NCBI GenBank assembly: GCA_023663525.1
Contig: JAMPHF010000002.1
Coordinates: 704,196-768,195, forward strand
Direction of reading: 5' to 3'
Length of the DNA stretch: 64,000 bases
Source: Bacteroides sp.
Lineage (GTDB): Bacteria; Bacteroidota; Bacteroidia; Bacteroidales; Muribaculaceae
A program made the translations under genes and the position numbers. Of the stretch, positions 62,389 through 64,000 are shown piece after piece. The notes under the pieces are model-generated. The model was not told where the DNA came from, ran no database searches, and saw only the letters and a program-made list of their open reading frames with translations. How positions within the stretch are numbered: position 1 is the stretch's first letter; every line of letters starts with the position of its first letter.

Positions 62389-62437
62389 TCAGGGCTTAAA
62401 GAAAAGGTGATGTTTCTCACTGATCTTTAAGCCCTGA
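62389..62437. terminator. Bidirectional terminator between receptor gene and mutS
   Basis: TCAGGGCTTAAAGA (62389-62402) pairs perfectly with 62424-62437, across a loop of 21 bases, and T/A runs flank it. It closes both convergent genes. Confidence 0.85.
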
Positions 62438-62474
62438 GTTTGTTCTTCAGGCAGAATGTGGGGGAAAGGAAAAG

Positions 62475-64000
62475 CTATTTCCCGGTCAGAATTGTCTTGA
62501 TGTCGTGGAGTTTATTGAGCGCGGCCATCGGGGTGAGATTGTTGATGTCTATGCCGAGAATCTCATCCCTCAACTGGGCGAGGACAGGGTCGTCAAGCTG
62601 GAAGAATGAAAGCTGGACGCCTTCTGCCGAATCAGACATCCCTGCGAGGTTTTTGGCAATCTGTTCGTCGCCGTCCCGGTTGACTTTCTCAAGGTGGGCA
62701 AGCACCTCGTCGGCGCGTTTGACTATCGACTGTGGCATACCGGCAAGTTTGGCGACATGGATACCGAAACTATGCTCACTTCCGCCGCGTGCAAGTTTGC
62801 GGAGGAACACTACTTTCCCGTCAATCTCACGCACGGAGACATTAAAGTTGACCACACGGCTGAAACTTTTCTCCATCTCATTCAGCTCATGATAGTGGGT
62901 CGCAAAAAGAGTCTTGGGATGGGCGGAGCCATATTCGTGGATATGCTCGACAATAGCCCATGCTATGGATATGCCATCGTAGGTGGAAGTGCCGCGTCCA
63001 AGCTCATCGAAAAGGATTAGCGAACGCTGGCTCATGTTGTTGAGAATCGAGGCAGCCTCGTTCATCTCGACCATGAATGTCGATTCGCCGAGCGAGATGT
63101 TGTCACTTGCGCCGACACGTGTGAAAATCTTATCCACGACACCGATATGGGCACTGTCAGCCGCGACAAATGAGCCGATCTGTGCCAAAAGGACATTGAG
63201 AGCGGTCTGACGCAACAATGCGGACTTACCTGACATGTTCGGACCGGTAATCATCATGATCTGAGTGCCGCTGTTCGACAGATTGACCGTATTGGTGATA
63301 TAAGGCTCTCCCGCCGGTAGCTCTTTCTCGATGACGGGGTGACGGCCCTCGACGATGGACAGTTCAAGCGAATCGTCAACCACGGGACGGTTGTAGCGGT
63401 TCTCAAGTGCGACACGTGTGAACGAACTGAACACATCAAGCCGCGCGACCATCTGCGCGTCGAGAAGAATGGCAGGGATATAGGCGCACAGATCATGGAC
63501 GAGTGCCGAATAGATGCGCTGCTCGATGATGGCAATTTTGTCCTGCGCGCCAAGTATTTTCTCCTCATATTCTTTCAGCTCCTGAGTGATGTAGCGTTCG
63601 GCATTGACGAGGGTCTGCTTTCTGATCCATTCCGGGGGGACTTTGTCACGGTGGGTGTTGGTCACTTCGATATAATAGCCGAACACATTGTTGTAGGCAA
63701 CTTTGAGCGACGGAATGCCCGTCAATGCACTCTCGCGCTGTTGCAGTCTGAGAAGGTAGTCCTTACCCTTATAAGCAATTTCGCGCAGCTCGTCAAGTTC
63801 AGCGTCCACGCCGTCGCGGATTACCGCACCACGGTTGAGAGCCGTCGGCGGATCGGGCAGGATCTCGCGCTCGATGCGCTCGGCAATCACGGTGCAGGGG
63901 TTGAGTTGTTCGCCGATGCTGCTCAATGCCGGTTGACCCGAATCAAGGCATATCCGGCGTATCGGCTCAATCATCGCAAGCGCATGGCGTAGCTGCACGA
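62475..64000 (-). CDS. mutS: DNA mismatch repair protein MutS (N-terminal part cut off by the window edge)
   Basis: The last 507 or so residues of MutS; the gene continues left of its N-terminus beyond base 64000. The lever/clamp region has [19 protein letters not shown], and the ATPase domain has the Walker [20 protein letters not shown] and Walker [41 protein letters not shown] and [12 protein letters not shown] are standard MutS phrases, as is [14 protein letters not shown]. The C-terminal small domain ends in [14 protein letters not shown]. It is convergent with the receptor gene, separated by the terminator at 62389-62437. Confidence 0.97.
   Translation of the reverse strand, partial: VQLRHALAMIEPIRRICLDSGQPALSSIGEQLNPCTVIAERIEREILPDPPTALNRGAVIRDGVDAELDELREIAYKGKDYLLRLQQRESALTGIPSLKVAYNNVFGYYIEVTNTHRDKVPPEWIRKQTLVNAERYITQELKEYEEKILGAQDKIAIIEQRIYSALVHDLCAYIPAILLDAQMVARLDVFSSFTRVALENRYNRPVVDDSLELSIVEGRHPVIEKELPAGEPYITNTVNLSNSGTQIMMITGPNMSGKSALLRQTALNVLLAQIGSFVAADSAHIGVVDKIFTRVGASDNISLGESTFMVEMNEAASILNNMSQRSLILFDELGRGTSTYDGISIAWAIVEHIHEYGSAHPKTLFATHYHELNEMEKSFSRVVNFNVSVREIDGKVVFLRKLARGGSEHSFGIHVAKLAGMPQSIVKRADEVLAHLEKVNRDGDEQIAKNLAGMSDSAEGVQLSFFQLDDPVLAQLRDEILGIDINNLTPMAALNKLHDIKTILTGK

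Noticed and set aside
1..64000. CRISPR array or complete mobile element
   Set aside because: No regularly spaced repeats, cas genes, integrase or transposase genes were found; only the short repeat at 36-72 hints at an IS end.

Overview
The window reads as chromosomal DNA of a gut-type Bacteroidales bacterium. I lean towards Muribaculaceae, but the family is inference. The evidence is SusC/SusD pairs, promoters with the Bacteroidetes TAnnTTTG -7 box and a TTTG-like -33 box, a PorD-type (DUF4835) protein, a GT3-type glycogen synthase and the outer-membrane receptor style. No CRISPR array, complete insertion sequence, phage or rRNA operon was seen. The first 72 bases may be the tail of an IS.

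Layout. (1) 1-6655: an OmpA-family porin on the minus strand, a TonB-dependent receptor, a small membrane protein/winged-helix regulator operon whose leader carries two matching palindromes and a terminator, and an ECF sigma factor/membrane protein pair. (2) 6736-32965: a large polysaccharide utilization locus (PUL). It holds GH35, two GH51, two GH43, GH105, an L-rhamnose mutarotase, a CE12-type esterase, a PL11 rhamnogalacturonan lyase, SusD, SusC, a membrane-anchored AraC regulator without kinase parts, GH2 and GH30. The enzyme set fits rhamnogalacturonan-I: lyase and GH105 for the backbone, esterase for acetyl groups, arabinosidases and galactosidases for side chains, and mutarotase for released rhamnose. 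(3) 33371-39899: housekeeping genes dnaN, an exonuclease, coaBC, porD-like, recN and rlmB. (4) 39927-45000: a methyltransferase and tsaB on the minus strand, then yicC, gmk, nadD, a DUF5063 gene and rpiB. (5) 45323-51275: glycogen synthase, alpha-glucan phosphorylase and a second GH105-like enzyme. (6) 51457-53262: an AT-rich DUF262/DUF1524 gene, probably acquired and possibly defensive. (7) 53355-58803: a cysteine desulfidase-family enzyme, then an operon of a polyferredoxin, a Tat-targeted aldo/keto reductase, DUF1893 and an S-component-like membrane protein. (8) 58946-64000: an orphan promoter-terminator unit, tRNA-Leu(UAG), a large TonB-receptor-like barrel and the 3' part of mutS.

The main result concerns control of the PUL. 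Four minus-strand promoters (GH51-GH35, susC, GH2-regulator and GH30) each carry a GGGG-containing arm whose first G lies 42-44 bases beyond the upstream end of the TAnnTTTG box. At susC, GH2 and GH30 a second, inverted arm follows, giving outer spans of 44, 45 and 45-46 bp. The susC copy lies inside the last codons of the regulator gene, in a tail after the DNA-binding domain. The regulator has a periplasmic propeller sensor, a Y_Y_Y domain, one membrane helix and then an AraC domain directly, with no histidine kinase or receiver. I infer that it senses oligosaccharide across the membrane and controls these promoters directly. An intrinsic terminator between susD and the PL11 gene would lower expression of the enzymes downstream.

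All coordinates and motifs were read by eye. Family names rest on recognised motifs, not on searches.
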